Part shown: positions 56,457 to 64,000 of the stretch, in pieces
How positions within the stretch are numbered: the stretch's first letter is position 1
How the letters are laid out: the number at the start of each line of letters is the position of its first letter
NCBI RefSeq assembly: GCF_003086895.1
Contig: NZ_CP026004.1
Coordinates: 3,012,731 to 3,076,730, forward strand
Source: Stenotrophomonas sp. ESTM1D_MKCIP4_1
GTDB taxonomy: Bacteria > Pseudomonadota > Gammaproteobacteria > Xanthomonadales > Xanthomonadaceae
Direction of reading: 5' to 3'
DNA length: 64,000 nt
Translations under genes and position numbers: made by a program
The notes under the pieces: generated by a model
The model's database searches: none
What the model was told of the DNA's origin: nothing
The model's input: the letters and a program-made list of their open reading frames with translations, nothing else

Positions 56457-56652
56457 GGTAGCCGGGTGTCGAAAACCCGCGACGCAAACCGTTGTTGCAC
56501 GTACCAGCCGGCGTCATGTTTCGTGGCGCCGGCTGGTATTCCGTCTGCCAACCATGGCGGGCGGAGCGTGGGGGCCTTCGGGTCCACCGGTTTCGGTTTG
56601 CGTCCCGGTTTTCGAGCCACGTTCCGCCCGCCACCTTTCCGTGGCGGCTACC
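56457..56652 (+). ncRNA. Structured leader, possible pseudoknotted regulatory RNA
   Basis: Long perfect pairings occur. TCGAAAACC and GACGCAAACCG (56469-56491) pair with CGGTTTGCGTC and GGTTTTCGA (56594-56615), 20 bp in total. ACCAGCCGGCG/CGCCGGCTGGT makes an 11-bp hairpin (56503-56513 with 56526-56536). TGGCGGGCGGAGCGTGG (56555-56571) pairs with 56617-56633, 17 bp with one G-U, and crosses the first stem, giving a pseudoknot or two exclusive states. GGTAGCC/GGCTACC (56457, 56646) closes the unit. A 7-bp hairpin (CCGCCAC/GTGGCGG) competes with the second stem. It ends 24 nt before the ATG of a small ORF. I cannot assign it to a known class. Confidence 0.65.
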
Positions 56653-56676
56653 GATTCCATTGAATGGAGCACTGTC

Positions 56677-57045
56677 ATGAAACGTTCGGACATCCGCCGC
56701 CCCTTCGCCAGAACGGCCGGCGCAGAAAATGACGATGCGGCAGACGACATCGCCCGCGACCCCAACCGCTTGATCGCCCTGTTGCGCCAAATCGGTGCCG
56801 GTGCCGCCGCCGACGGCCTGCCGTGGCCCGACGGCGCACCGCCGCCCGGCCGGCGCTTCGCCATGGCCGATGCCGACTGCGCCCTGGCCGGCCTGCGCGT
56901 GGTACAGGAAATCATGCTCGCGGCCGAACGCACGCGGCAGAACGGCGACGCCGAGGAATATGTCGGCGACCGGGTGATGGAAGGCCTGATGCTGGCCTGC
57001 ATCGGCCTGTGTGCGTATGCGGGCATGCAGATCAGCCCGCAGTAA
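56677..57045 (+). CDS. Small hypothetical protein behind structured leader
   Basis: This 122-residue acidic protein begins MKRSDIRRPFARTAGAEND. Its helical C-terminal half (VGDRVMEGLMLACIGLCAYAG) follows a central RRFAMADADCALAGLRVVQEIMLAAE. There is no signal peptide, enzyme motif or DNA-binding motif. Layout (structured leader, then a short protein with a helical Leu/Cys-rich end) recalls small DUF3077/DUF6124-type proteins of Pseudomonas, but I cannot confirm homology. GGAG lies 10 nt upstream of the start. Confidence 0.65.
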   Translation: MKRSDIRRPFARTAGAENDDAADDIARDPNRLIALLRQIGAGAAADGLPWPDGAPPPGRRFAMADADCALAGLRVVQEIMLAAERTRQNGDAEEYVGDRVMEGLMLACIGLCAYAGMQISPQ

Positions 57046-57052
57046 CGGCGTG

Positions 57053-57091
57053 GGGGTCAGATCCTTTTCCGCAGGAAATGGCTCCGACCCC
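57053..57091. repeat. GGGGTC-type palindrome
   Basis: GGGGTCAGATCCTTTTCC, loop GCA, then GGAAATGGCTCCGACCCC. With the copy at 56179 it brackets the leader-plus-ORF unit in the same orientation. Confidence 0.8.
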
Positions 57092-57098
57092 GTTCTGA

Positions 57099-57446
57099 TT
57101 ACGGCACGGCCGCCGTGATCACGATCTCGACCTTCCACTCCGCGTGCGCCAGCTTCGCCTCGAACGTCGCACGCGCCGGGGTTGCACCCTCGACCACCCA
57201 CTCATCCCAGGCCTTGTTCATGCCGTCGAAATCGGCAATGTCGGCCAGGAACACTTCCGCACGCAGCACGTGCTGGCGGTCGCTGGCCACCAGCGCCAGC
57301 AGCTTGTCGATCTCGGCCAGCACCTGCCGGGTCTGCCCGGTGATGTCCTGGCTGGTGTCTTCCGGAATCTGGCCGGACAGATAGGCAACCTTGTTGTGCA
57401 CGGTCATCTCGGACATGCGCGGTCCGACGTCGTAACGCTCCATCAT
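57099..57446 (-). CDS. RidA family protein
   Basis: This 115-residue YjgF/YER057c/UK114 protein has the family pattern VAYLSGQIPEDTSQDITGQTRQVLAEIDKLL and ARATFEAKLAHAEWKVEIVI. True RidA uses an Arg in this last region to bind 2-aminoacrylate; here the motif reads PARATFEAKL, with an Arg present. It may be a Rid2/3-like paralogue. The start at 57446 or 57443 (ATG ATG) follows AGGAG. Confidence 0.88.
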   Translation of the reverse strand: MMERYDVGPRMSEMTVHNKVAYLSGQIPEDTSQDITGQTRQVLAEIDKLLALVASDRQHVLRAEVFLADIADFDGMNKAWDEWVVEGATPARATFEAKLAHAEWKVEIVITAAVP

Positions 57447-57638
57447 GGGCGTGGCTCCTGCAGGTGGACAGTCCTGCATTCTCACCCACCGGGGCCCCGA
57501 AGTGTGTACATGGTGCGGCCGCTCGTTGCCGCCAATCGCCGCACACTGCCGGTGCTGGTCAAACGCCAGCGACAGGCGCACGATGCGCCACGTTCACGTT
57601 GACGCCACCCTCGCCCCTGCTGCCGCACCCTTGCGCCG

Positions 57639-60203
57639 ATGACCCCAGCCCACGACCCCGCCACCGCTTCCCATACCCCGGCATGGAAGCGGGTCCTGAC
57701 CATCGTCATCCCGTTGCTGATCCTGGCCCTGGCCCTGCACGGGCTGGCCAATGAATTCGATGAGCACGGCTACCGCGCCATCCGCGAAGCCTTCCGCCAG
57801 CTCACCGCGGCACAGATCGCGCTGACCGTGCTGCTGGGCCTGGCCAGCTACGCCTGCCTGATCGGCTTCGATGCCATCGGCCTGCGCCGCAGCGGCATCC
57901 GCGTGCATCCGGCGCGCGTGGGCATCACCGCGTTCCTCGCCCACACGCTGGGCCAGACGGTCGGCTTCGCCGCACTGACCGGTGGCGCGGTGCGCCTGCG
58001 GGGCTACCGCAGTGCCGGCCTGGATCTGGCGCAGATCGGCCAGGTGGTGCTGATGAGCACGCTGGGCTTCGTGTTCGGTGCCTGGCTGCTGATCGGCGTG
58101 GCCCTGTGCATGGAACCGGCCGCCGCCGCACTGGCGCTGCCGCTCGACCCGGCGGCGGTGCGCGTGGTCGGCATCCTCGCCCTGCTGGCCTATGCCGCCA
58201 CCGTGCTGCTGGTAGGCCGCAACGGGCGCCAGTTCCGCATCTTCGGCCATGGCCTGTGGCTGCCCGACCGGCGCACCATGCTCGGCGTCACCGTGCTCAG
58301 CGTCATCGAACTGGTGCTGGCCAGCGCGGCCTTCTACGTGCTGCTGCCCGACTCCACGCCCACCGGCCTGCCCGGCTTCGTCGGCCTGTATCTGGTGGCG
58401 GTGCTGGCCGGCCTGGTGTCGACCGTGCCGGCCGGCCTGGGCGTGTTCGAGTGGAGCCTGCTGAAGCTGCTGCCGCAGGTTGCCCCGGCCGCGGTGCTCG
58501 CCGCCGCGTTGATCTACCGCGTCACCTACTACGTTCTGCCGCTGCTGCTGGCCACCCTGCTCGCCCTCGCCCCGGCCCTGCGGCAACCGCTGCAGGCCAG
58601 CGCCGGGGCCACCCGCGCCGGCTGGCATGCGCTGCGGCCGTGGTTGCCGCAGATCATCGCGCTGGCGGCGTTCAGCATCGGCGCCGCGCTGGTCATCGAC
58701 GGCACGCTGCCGACGCCGCGCCGCCATCTGCTCAATGCATCGCTACCCATCCTGGAAACCTCGCACCTGATCGGCAGCCTTGGCGGCGTCGCCCTGCTGC
58801 TGATCGGCCAGGGCCTGGCCCGGCGCAGCCATGCGGCGTGGATGCTGGCGATGGCGGTGTGCGTCATCACGCCGCTGCCGCTGTGGCTGCGCGGCGGCCA
58901 ACCGCTCATTGCCGTCTCCGCCCTGTTGGTGGCCATGGCGCTGTGGGCCGCGCGCCGCGAGTTCTACCGCCAGGGTGCGCTGCTGGACGAAGCCTGGTCG
59001 TGGCCTTGGCTGCGCAACCTGGGGCTGGTGCTGGTCGCCGTCACCTGGCTGCTGTTCTTCACCTACAGCCACGTCGAGTACCAGAACGAGCTGTGGTGGC
59101 AGTTCGCGGTGTCGGGCAATGCACCGCGCGCACTGCGTGCGTTGCTGGTGGTGGCCATCGCACTGGTGATGTTCGGCCTGGCGCGCCTGCTGCACAGCAC
59201 GCGCACGCCGCTGCCGGCCGCCGACGATGCCACGCTGCAGGCTCTGGCACCGGTGCTGGCCAGCGCCACCGATACCCAGGCCTGCCTGGTGCTGACCGCC
59301 GACAAGGCCGTGCTGCGCGACGAAGCACAACAGGGCTTTGTGATGATGCAGCGCTACGGCGGTTCGCTGATTGCGATGGGCGACCCGGTCGGCCCACCCG
59401 ACGTGGCCCGTGCGCTGATCTGGCGCTTCCGCGAGGAAGCCGACCGGCTCGGCCTGCGCCCGGTGTTCTACCAGGTGGGCGAGGCGTACTGGCAGACGTA
59501 TCTGGATCTGGGCCTGGGCCTGGTCAAACTGGGCGAGGAAGCCATCGTGCCGCTGCACGACTTCGGCCTGGAGGGACGCGAGCGGGCAGACCTGCGCCAG
59601 GCCTGGAACCGCGGCAAGCGCAGCGGCCTGTCGTTCCGCGTGGCGCCGGTGGAAGAGATTCCCGATCTGCTGCCGCGCCTGCACACCATTTCCAACGCCT
59701 GGCTGGACGACAAGGCGGGGGATGAAAAAGGCTTCTCGCTGGGCAGCTTCGATCCCGGTTATCTGGCGCGCTTCCCGGTGGCGCTGGTGGAGGCTGAAGG
59801 GCAGATCGTGGCGTTCGCCAACCTGTGGCAGGCACCGGCCGGCGCCGAGCTGTCAGTGGACCTGATGCGCCACGTCAACGAAGCGCCGAAAGGCACGATG
59901 GATTTCCTGTTCATCGAGCTGTTCCTGTGGGGCCGCGCGCAGGGCTATGCGCGCTTCTCGCTGGGCATGGCGCCGCTGTCCGGGCTGGCCCAGCACCGCC
60001 TGGCCGGGCGTTGGAACCGCCTGGCCGGCCTGCTGGCACGGCATGGCGAACGCTTCTATGGCTTCAGCGGGCTGCGCCGCTTCAAATCGAAGTTCGATCC
60101 GCAGTGGCGGCCGCGTTATCTGGCTGCACCGGGTGGCATGCACCTGCCGGCGGCGCTGCTGGATGCCACGCGGCTGATCTCGCTGGACCCGCGCCGCGGG
60201 TGA
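57639..60203 (+). CDS. mprF: Bifunctional aminoacyl-phosphatidylglycerol synthase/flippase MprF
   Basis: This 854-residue protein has about 12-14 N-terminal membrane helices forming the flippase (1 to about 520). A C-terminal cytoplasmic DUF2156/GNAT-like domain (about 540-854) transfers lysine or alanine from aminoacyl-tRNA to phosphatidylglycerol (MMQRYGGSLIAMGDPVG, FINLWQ-type FANLWQAPAG, GMAPLSGLAQHRLAGRWNRL, RFKSKFDPQWRPRYL). The modification lowers surface charge and protects against cationic peptides. It converges with an AcvB/VirJ gene. Confidence 0.93.
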   Translation: MTPAHDPATASHTPAWKRVLTIVIPLLILALALHGLANEFDEHGYRAIREAFRQLTAAQIALTVLLGLASYACLIGFDAIGLRRSGIRVHPARVGITAFLAHTLGQTVGFAALTGGAVRLRGYRSAGLDLAQIGQVVLMSTLGFVFGAWLLIGVALCMEPAAAALALPLDPAAVRVVGILALLAYAATVLLVGRNGRQFRIFGHGLWLPDRRTMLGVTVLSVIELVLASAAFYVLLPDSTPTGLPGFVGLYLVAVLAGLVSTVPAGLGVFEWSLLKLLPQVAPAAVLAAALIYRVTYYVLPLLLATLLALAPALRQPLQASAGATRAGWHALRPWLPQIIALAAFSIGAALVIDGTLPTPRRHLLNASLPILETSHLIGSLGGVALLLIGQGLARRSHAAWMLAMAVCVITPLPLWLRGGQPLIAVSALLVAMALWAARREFYRQGALLDEAWSWPWLRNLGLVLVAVTWLLFFTYSHVEYQNELWWQFAVSGNAPRALRALLVVAIALVMFGLARLLHSTRTPLPAADDATLQALAPVLASATDTQACLVLTADKAVLRDEAQQGFVMMQRYGGSLIAMGDPVGPPDVARALIWRFREEADRLGLRPVFYQVGEAYWQTYLDLGLGLVKLGEEAIVPLHDFGLEGRERADLRQAWNRGKRSGLSFRVAPVEEIPDLLPRLHTISNAWLDDKAGDEKGFSLGSFDPGYLARFPVALVEAEGQIVAFANLWQAPAGAELSVDLMRHVNEAPKGTMDFLFIELFLWGRAQGYARFSLGMAPLSGLAQHRLAGRWNRLAGLLARHGERFYGFSGLRRFKSKFDPQWRPRYLAAPGGMHLPAALLDATRLISLDPRRG

Positions 60204-60214
60204 TCGCTCCCCTT

Positions 60215-60318
60215 GGTGGGTGCGAACCCTCCCCCCCGGTGGGTGCGAACCCTCCCCCCCCGGTGGGTGCGAACCCTCCCCCCCCGGTGGGTGCGAACCG
60301 TTGGTTCGCACGCTCTAC
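60215..60318. repeat. 23/24-bp tandem repeat ending in a SMAG
   Basis: GGTGGGTGCGAACCCT followed by seven or eight C is repeated three times (60215-60237, 60238-60261, 60262-60285). A fourth start runs into an inverted SMAG (60291-60318, GTGCGAACCGTTGGTTCGCA core, ending CTAC). The head of each unit equals half of the SMAG palindrome. Confidence 0.85.
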
Positions 60319-61661
60319 GCACCGCCCTTGAGGATCACATCCGCCAGGCGGTCATAGTCACCATTGAAGTGATGGTCGCCCGGCAGCTTCACCTTCTGCA
60401 CGCCATCGTTGGCCGGCAGGTCCGGGCACAGCGCGTCCTCATCCTTCTCGCCATACACGCACAGGGTGATGGCCGCCGGCAGTTTCGCCACTTCCGGTGC
60501 GATGGGCAGGCCGCCACCACCGCCGCCGAGCCAGTTGCTGACGTGGAACTCGAAATCCGCCTTGCGCCCTACCGACAACAACGCGATGCGCTCGACGCTG
60601 CCGAGGGTACCCGCATCGAGCTGGTTGATGGTGGCCGGCAGGACATCGGCGCCCTGCGAGAAACCCACCAGCATCACCTTGTCGCGGTGCCACTGCTGCC
60701 TGTAGTGGGCGACGATCTTCTGCAGGTCGAGGGCAAAGCCCTTCGGCGTGCGCTCGCTCCAGAAATACCGCAGTGAATCGATGCCGACCACGGCCACACC
60801 ATGTTCGCTGAGCGAGGTGGCCACATTTTTGTCCAGGCCTGCCCAGCCGCCGTCGCCCGACACGAACACCGCCAGGGTGTCGCCATTGCCGGCGGCCGGC
60901 ACTTCCACCACCGGCAGGCCCTTCAGCGCGTCCGGCGGCGGCGCCAGGCTCACGCCGGCCTGTGCGCCGACCACCCGCGCCGCAGCCACCAGGCCAGGCG
61001 AGGCATCACCGCGTGCGGTGCGCTTGAACTCACGGGCCATCGCCACCTGCTGCACGAACGGGCTGGCCTGGCCGGCCTTGCAGCCCGTGCCGCCGGCCGC
61101 ACTCAGCCACGGGAAATTCAGTTCGGCCGGCTGCAGCCTGTTGTGCTTCACGCCATCGCCGCAGACCATGCGCTCGTGGCTGTGGTCGGGGCAGAAGCCG
61201 GTGGTCAGCAGCCCGGCAAACACCTGGGTGTCGGCCTGCGCGGCCAGGGTATAGGCCACTTCGGCGCCTTCGCCATCACCGCCCACCAGCGGAAGGTGGT
61301 AACCCGGCAGATGCAGCGACGCCTGCAGCCAACGCGAGAAGTTCTCGACGTCGCCCGCACCGAATGAACACGTCGGGTTGCCTTCGCGCTTGAGCACGCC
61401 GCGCAGGTGGGCGATATCCACCGCAGCCACCAGGGCACCGTCGGCGCGCAGCGCTTCAATCGGCAGGCGGCTGGTATCGCCACCGGCCGTCGGCTCATGG
61501 AACCAGATCACCACACGCTGCGGTGTGCCTGCCGGCATGTGCACTGGAATCTGGTCGAAGCGCCCGTGGCTGAACTGCTGCACATTGCCCGCCGCCATGG
61601 CCGGCCACGCTGCCAGCGCCAGCACCACACCCATTGCCCTGCACAGCCCTGCACGCTTCAT
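60315..61661 (-). CDS. acvB: AcvB/VirJ family hydrolase (virulence factor family protein)
   Basis: This 448-residue exported protein (signal about 9-24) has two alpha/beta-hydrolase-like halves. The C-terminal VirJ half has VMLVGFSQGADVLP (nucleophile Ser in GFSQG), LAVFVSGDGGWAGLD and a closing GDHHFNGDYDRL. In Agrobacterium, AcvB hydrolyses lysyl-phosphatidylglycerol made by the MprF homologue LpiA, and the genes are linked. Here the MprF gene is convergent next door. The TAG stop (60315-60317) belongs to a SMAG. Confidence 0.85.
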   Translation of the reverse strand: MKRAGLCRAMGVVLALAAWPAMAAGNVQQFSHGRFDQIPVHMPAGTPQRVVIWFHEPTAGGDTSRLPIEALRADGALVAAVDIAHLRGVLKREGNPTCSFGAGDVENFSRWLQASLHLPGYHLPLVGGDGEGAEVAYTLAAQADTQVFAGLLTTGFCPDHSHERMVCGDGVKHNRLQPAELNFPWLSAAGGTGCKAGQASPFVQQVAMAREFKRTARGDASPGLVAAARVVGAQAGVSLAPPPDALKGLPVVEVPAAGNGDTLAVFVSGDGGWAGLDKNVATSLSEHGVAVVGIDSLRYFWSERTPKGFALDLQKIVAHYRQQWHRDKVMLVGFSQGADVLPATINQLDAGTLGSVERIALLSVGRKADFEFHVSNWLGGGGGGLPIAPEVAKLPAAITLCVYGEKDEDALCPDLPANDGVQKVKLPGDHHFNGDYDRLADVILKGGA

Positions 61662-61739
61662 ATCGCATCCCCGGTGGAATGCGCACACGATACGCCGGCG
61701 CCGCGTGCACGGCACGTACCCGTGCAGGCCATTGGGGTT

Positions 61740-62357
61740 TCAGTGGGCGTCGATGCGGCGGCTGCGCTGGTACAGGCTTGCGGCCAGCCACAGCAGCCAG
61801 CCGACGATCACCACGATCACCGTCTTCTGGCCCACGCCGCGCGGTGGACCCGCACGCCACAGCACGTGCAGCCACAGCAGCACGAACGCCAGCCACGCCC
61901 AGCCCCACAGCAGGGCCGCACTGCGTTGCCAGCCCGGTTCGCGGCGCAGGTACCACGACTGCAGCAGCATGCCGACGCTGGCGCACAGGAACGCCGTGTT
62001 GGCGGCCAGGCCATGCACCAGCGGCGCCAGCAGTGGTGTGGCCTGCGGCAACCAGCTGTCGCCGATGGACACCGTCGCCAGGCCGAGCGCAGCCACAGTG
62101 AACAGCAACGGCGCGGCGGCACTGCGGCGCGGCCCCGTGCAGTGCCGGTACAGGGCGATGCCCAGCACCGCGATGGCCAGCGCCAGCAGGCAGTAGGCGC
62201 TGCGCAGGGCCAGCCCCCAGGGGCCATGCAGATACAGGCTCAGGGTGGCCTGCACCCAGTCAAGATCGCCACGCGCGAACTGGGTCCACACGGCCGTGGC
62301 GGTGAACAACACCAGCGCCACCAGGGCCAGCAGCGCCGCCGGCCGCGCGCGCGTCAT
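61740..62357 (-). CDS. Multi-pass membrane protein (DUF998-like)
   Basis: This 205-residue protein has about six hydrophobic helices (for example ALLALVALVLFTATAVWTQF and KTVIVVIVGWLLWLAASLY). The arrangement is weakly DUF998-like; the family call is uncertain. AGGAGG precedes the ATG, which overlaps the stop of the upstream small gene by 4 nt (ATGA), so the two are probably co-translated. Confidence 0.7.
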   Translation of the reverse strand: MTRARPAALLALVALVLFTATAVWTQFARGDLDWVQATLSLYLHGPWGLALRSAYCLLALAIAVLGIALYRHCTGPRRSAAAPLLFTVAALGLATVSIGDSWLPQATPLLAPLVHGLAANTAFLCASVGMLLQSWYLRREPGWQRSAALLWGWAWLAFVLLWLHVLWRAGPPRGVGQKTVIVVIVGWLLWLAASLYQRSRRIDAH

Positions 62358-62539
62358 GGCGCCTCCTGCGGGTGGCGCGCCAGCCATTCCGACAGCGCTT
62401 TGCGATAGCGCTGCAGCTCGTCCGAATACAGGTCGAGCACGCACAGCGGGCAGCCACTGCCACAGCACTCGTTGGGGCCGGGTTCTTCCGGCGGCAGCGG
62501 ACGCGGATCGGGATCAGGCACAGACACGAGGTCGGTCAC
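62354..62539 (-). CDS. Oxidoreductase-like domain small protein
   Basis: This 61-residue protein starts at a GTG (VTDLVSVPDPDPRPLPP). It contains PPEEPGPNECCGSGCPLCVLDLYSDELQRY, the short Cys-rich motif of the oxidoreductase-like N-terminal domain (PF09791 type). Four clustered cysteines could bind zinc or an Fe-S cluster. It overlaps the downstream membrane protein by 4 nt. Confidence 0.75.
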   Translation of the reverse strand: MTDLVSVPDPDPRPLPPEEPGPNECCGSGCPLCVLDLYSDELQRYRKALSEWLARHPQEAP

Positions 62540-62585
62540 AGGCAGGCACGGCGTTGCAGACAGGCGCCCAGTGTAACGGCAGCGC

Positions 62586-63188
62586 TCAGGCGTCCAGCTG
62601 ACGCCGCAGGTTGGCGCGCGCGGCGGCGTCCAGCCGCTGGTGGAAGAAATCGCTGAGGAAGATGCGCGGCGCACGCAGCAGGCCCTGCAGGAACCGGCGG
62701 CGGCCGGCGCGATAGAGGAAGCCCGGCACCACGCCCTTGTATTCCTCGGCCACGCCACGGTCGTAGGCGGTAAACACCGCTTCGGGCGCAGCTAGGATGG
62801 CCATGTCGCAATCCAGGAACAGCGCGGCCTCGGCATCCACGTCGTCCGGTCCCAGTTCACCGTGGCGCGCGGTCAGCAGGATCAGCTGTTCCACCCGTGC
62901 CGCATCCACGCCGGCCAGCTCCGGTGCCTGCACAATGGCCCGGCGCGCCAGTTCGGCCGAACGCGCTTCGTTGTCCTTGCGCCCCGCTTGGTAGATGGCG
63001 TCGTGGTACAGCACCGCCAGGTACACCTCGGCCGGGTGCTGCCAGCCCGGCCCGGCCGCCACGTCCTGGCAATGCTGCAGCACTGCGCGCACGTGACCGA
63101 AGTGGTGGTAGGCACGCGGCGGCGTGGCGTAGGCATCCTGCAGCGTCTGCCACTGTGCCGGTGCAAGCGGAATCGGGGCGAAGTCCAT
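62586..63188 (-). CDS. HD-domain metal-dependent phosphohydrolase-like protein
   Basis: This 200-residue protein has YHHFGHV and LAVLYHDAIYQAGRKDNEARSAE, the His and His-Asp pair of the HD superfamily, and later DCDMAILAAPE. It resembles predicted N-methyl-D-aspartate receptor-like/YfbR-type HD hydrolases of unknown substrate. A metal-dependent nucleotide or phosphate hydrolase role is a family-level guess. No partner gene is obvious. Confidence 0.85.
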   Translation of the reverse strand: MDFAPIPLAPAQWQTLQDAYATPPRAYHHFGHVRAVLQHCQDVAAGPGWQHPAEVYLAVLYHDAIYQAGRKDNEARSAELARRAIVQAPELAGVDAARVEQLILLTARHGELGPDDVDAEAALFLDCDMAILAAPEAVFTAYDRGVAEEYKGVVPGFLYRAGRRRFLQGLLRAPRIFLSDFFHQRLDAAARANLRRQLDA

Positions 63189-63418
63189 GCAGGGATCATC
63201 CCGCCGGCAGCCGCTGCGGGCAAGCTGGTCAATTTTTCACCAGGCACTCACATCGCTTGCCGGGCAAGGCTGGCATCGGGTTGTCCACAGCTTTGTCGCG
63301 GGCTGGTCCACACCCGGTGTGGATGAACGTGGGATGCCGACCAGCGGTGGGTTGCGGCGGGCCTGCGCAGGTCTACACTGCCGGCAGGCGGGGCTGCCCG
63401 CCGCTGCCGGGAACTGCG

Positions 63419-64000
63419 ATGCGCCGTCTCGCCGCTTGTTGCCTTGCCTCTCTGCTGGCTGCCACGGGCGCGTCGGCTGCCCTCGCCCAGGATCCCCCGC
63501 CGCCTGCGCCGTATGTGGCCCCGGCCGCGCCGGTCGCGGTGGCCAGCGTCCCTGCCCCGTCCCAGGTGCTGGCCGTTCCCGCGCCGCTGCGGCAGATGCT
63601 GCGGGAACGCGTGATCGCGCGCCACAGCGGGCGCGAGCAGCGCCTGCAGGCGCTGGTCGAGATGATCTTCGGCGCGCAGGCGATGGACCTGCAGTACGAC
63701 CCCAATGCTACCTACACGCTGCCGGAAATCTGGCAGAAGCGGCAGGCCAACTGCCTCGCGTTCACCCTGCTGTTCGCCACGCTGGCGCGCGAGGCCGGCA
63801 TCCAGGCGCGGGTGCAGGAGGTGGACCGCGTGGTGTCCTGGTACCAGGATCAGAACCAGGGCGTGGTCTACAGCGTGGGCCACGTCAACGTGGGCGTGCA
63901 GGTGGACGGACGCAGCGGTACCGTCGACCTGGACCGCAACGTCCTCTACGACCGGCGCGGCCCGCAGCCGATCAGCCTGGACCGGGCGCTGGCGCACTTC
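63419..64000 (+). CDS. Exported transglutaminase-like protein (N-terminal part)
   Basis: The frame from ATG 63419 is open to the window end (194 codons, no stop), so the gene is truncated by the window. A signal peptide is seen (CLASLLAATGASAALAQ). A Pro/Ala linker is followed by a transglutaminase-like core: Cys in QANCLAFTLLFATLAREAGI, His in VGHVNVGV and Asp in TVDLDRN. Bacterial members are often periplasmic cysteine proteases or scaffold proteins. The rest of the protein is not visible. Confidence 0.78.
   Translation, partial: MRRLAACCLASLLAATGASAALAQDPPPPAPYVAPAAPVAVASVPAPSQVLAVPAPLRQMLRERVIARHSGREQRLQALVEMIFGAQAMDLQYDPNATYTLPEIWQKRQANCLAFTLLFATLAREAGIQARVQEVDRVVSWYQDQNQGVVYSVGHVNVGVQVDGRSGTVDLDRNVLYDRRGPQPISLDRALAHF

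Noticed and set aside
56457..57045. Retron (msr-msd with reverse transcriptase)
   Set aside because: The leader has long inverted repeats, but the following 122-residue ORF has no reverse transcriptase motif (no YADD) and is far too short.

Overview
The window looks like chromosome of a Stenotrophomonas (S. maltophilia complex) strain. The evidence is the very high GC content, Xanthomonadaceae gene orders, and many short palindromes with a 5' GTAG head (SMAG elements, the REP family described in S. maltophilia), together with a REP-associated transposase (RAYT). No rRNA, prophage or CRISPR array is visible. The genus call is inference from repeats and synteny.

Layout. 1-2.7 kb: truncated DUF418 membrane protein, an SlyD-type isomerase and two NlpC/P60 cell-wall hydrolases. 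2.9-10.4 kb: a VpsR-like sigma-54 activator and, on the opposite strand, six genes colinear with the Pseudomonas fapABCDEF functional-amyloid operon, preceded by a near-consensus -24/-12 promoter and an array of putative activator half-sites. 10.4-14.2 kb: dicarboxylate-type symporter, alkaline phosphatase lipoprotein and a WG-repeat protein. 14.2-14.6 kb: a repeat-built intergenic region. 14.6-27.2 kb: housekeeping genes (tilS, xseB-ispA, pmbA, darP, and the maf-rng-yhdP-tldD operon). 27.3-33.5 kb: SIMPL protein, TonB-like protein, TonB-dependent receptor and amino-acid permease. 33.5-40 kb: a SMAG array, tRNA-Asn, and the conserved leuS ... lptE-holA-nadD-rsfS-rlmH cluster. 41-46 kb: CnoX, a LysM/FecR envelope protein coupled to a CHASE2-GGDEF diguanylate cyclase, then the RAYT locus. 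46-57 kb: assorted enzymes and transporters, metG, a stand-alone RsxB, and a roughly 200-nt, highly structured, pseudoknot-capable leader in front of a small unknown ORF. 57-64 kb: RidA, MprF convergent with an AcvB/VirJ-type hydrolase, small membrane and HD proteins, and a truncated transglutaminase-like protein.

How it fits together. The most coherent system is the amyloid locus: secreted subunits (FapB/C/E-like), a C39 peptidase (FapD) and an outer-membrane porin (FapF) lie in one operon next to the regulator that probably drives it. VpsR-type activators are linked to c-di-GMP and biofilm, and a diguanylate cyclase with an intact GGDEF and I-site lies at 44-45.7 kb, but that connection is conjecture. 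MprF and AcvB form a plausible synthesis/hydrolysis pair for aminoacylated phosphatidylglycerol. Intergenic regions are strongly shaped by palindromic repeats, several of which supply the TAG stop codon of the adjacent gene.
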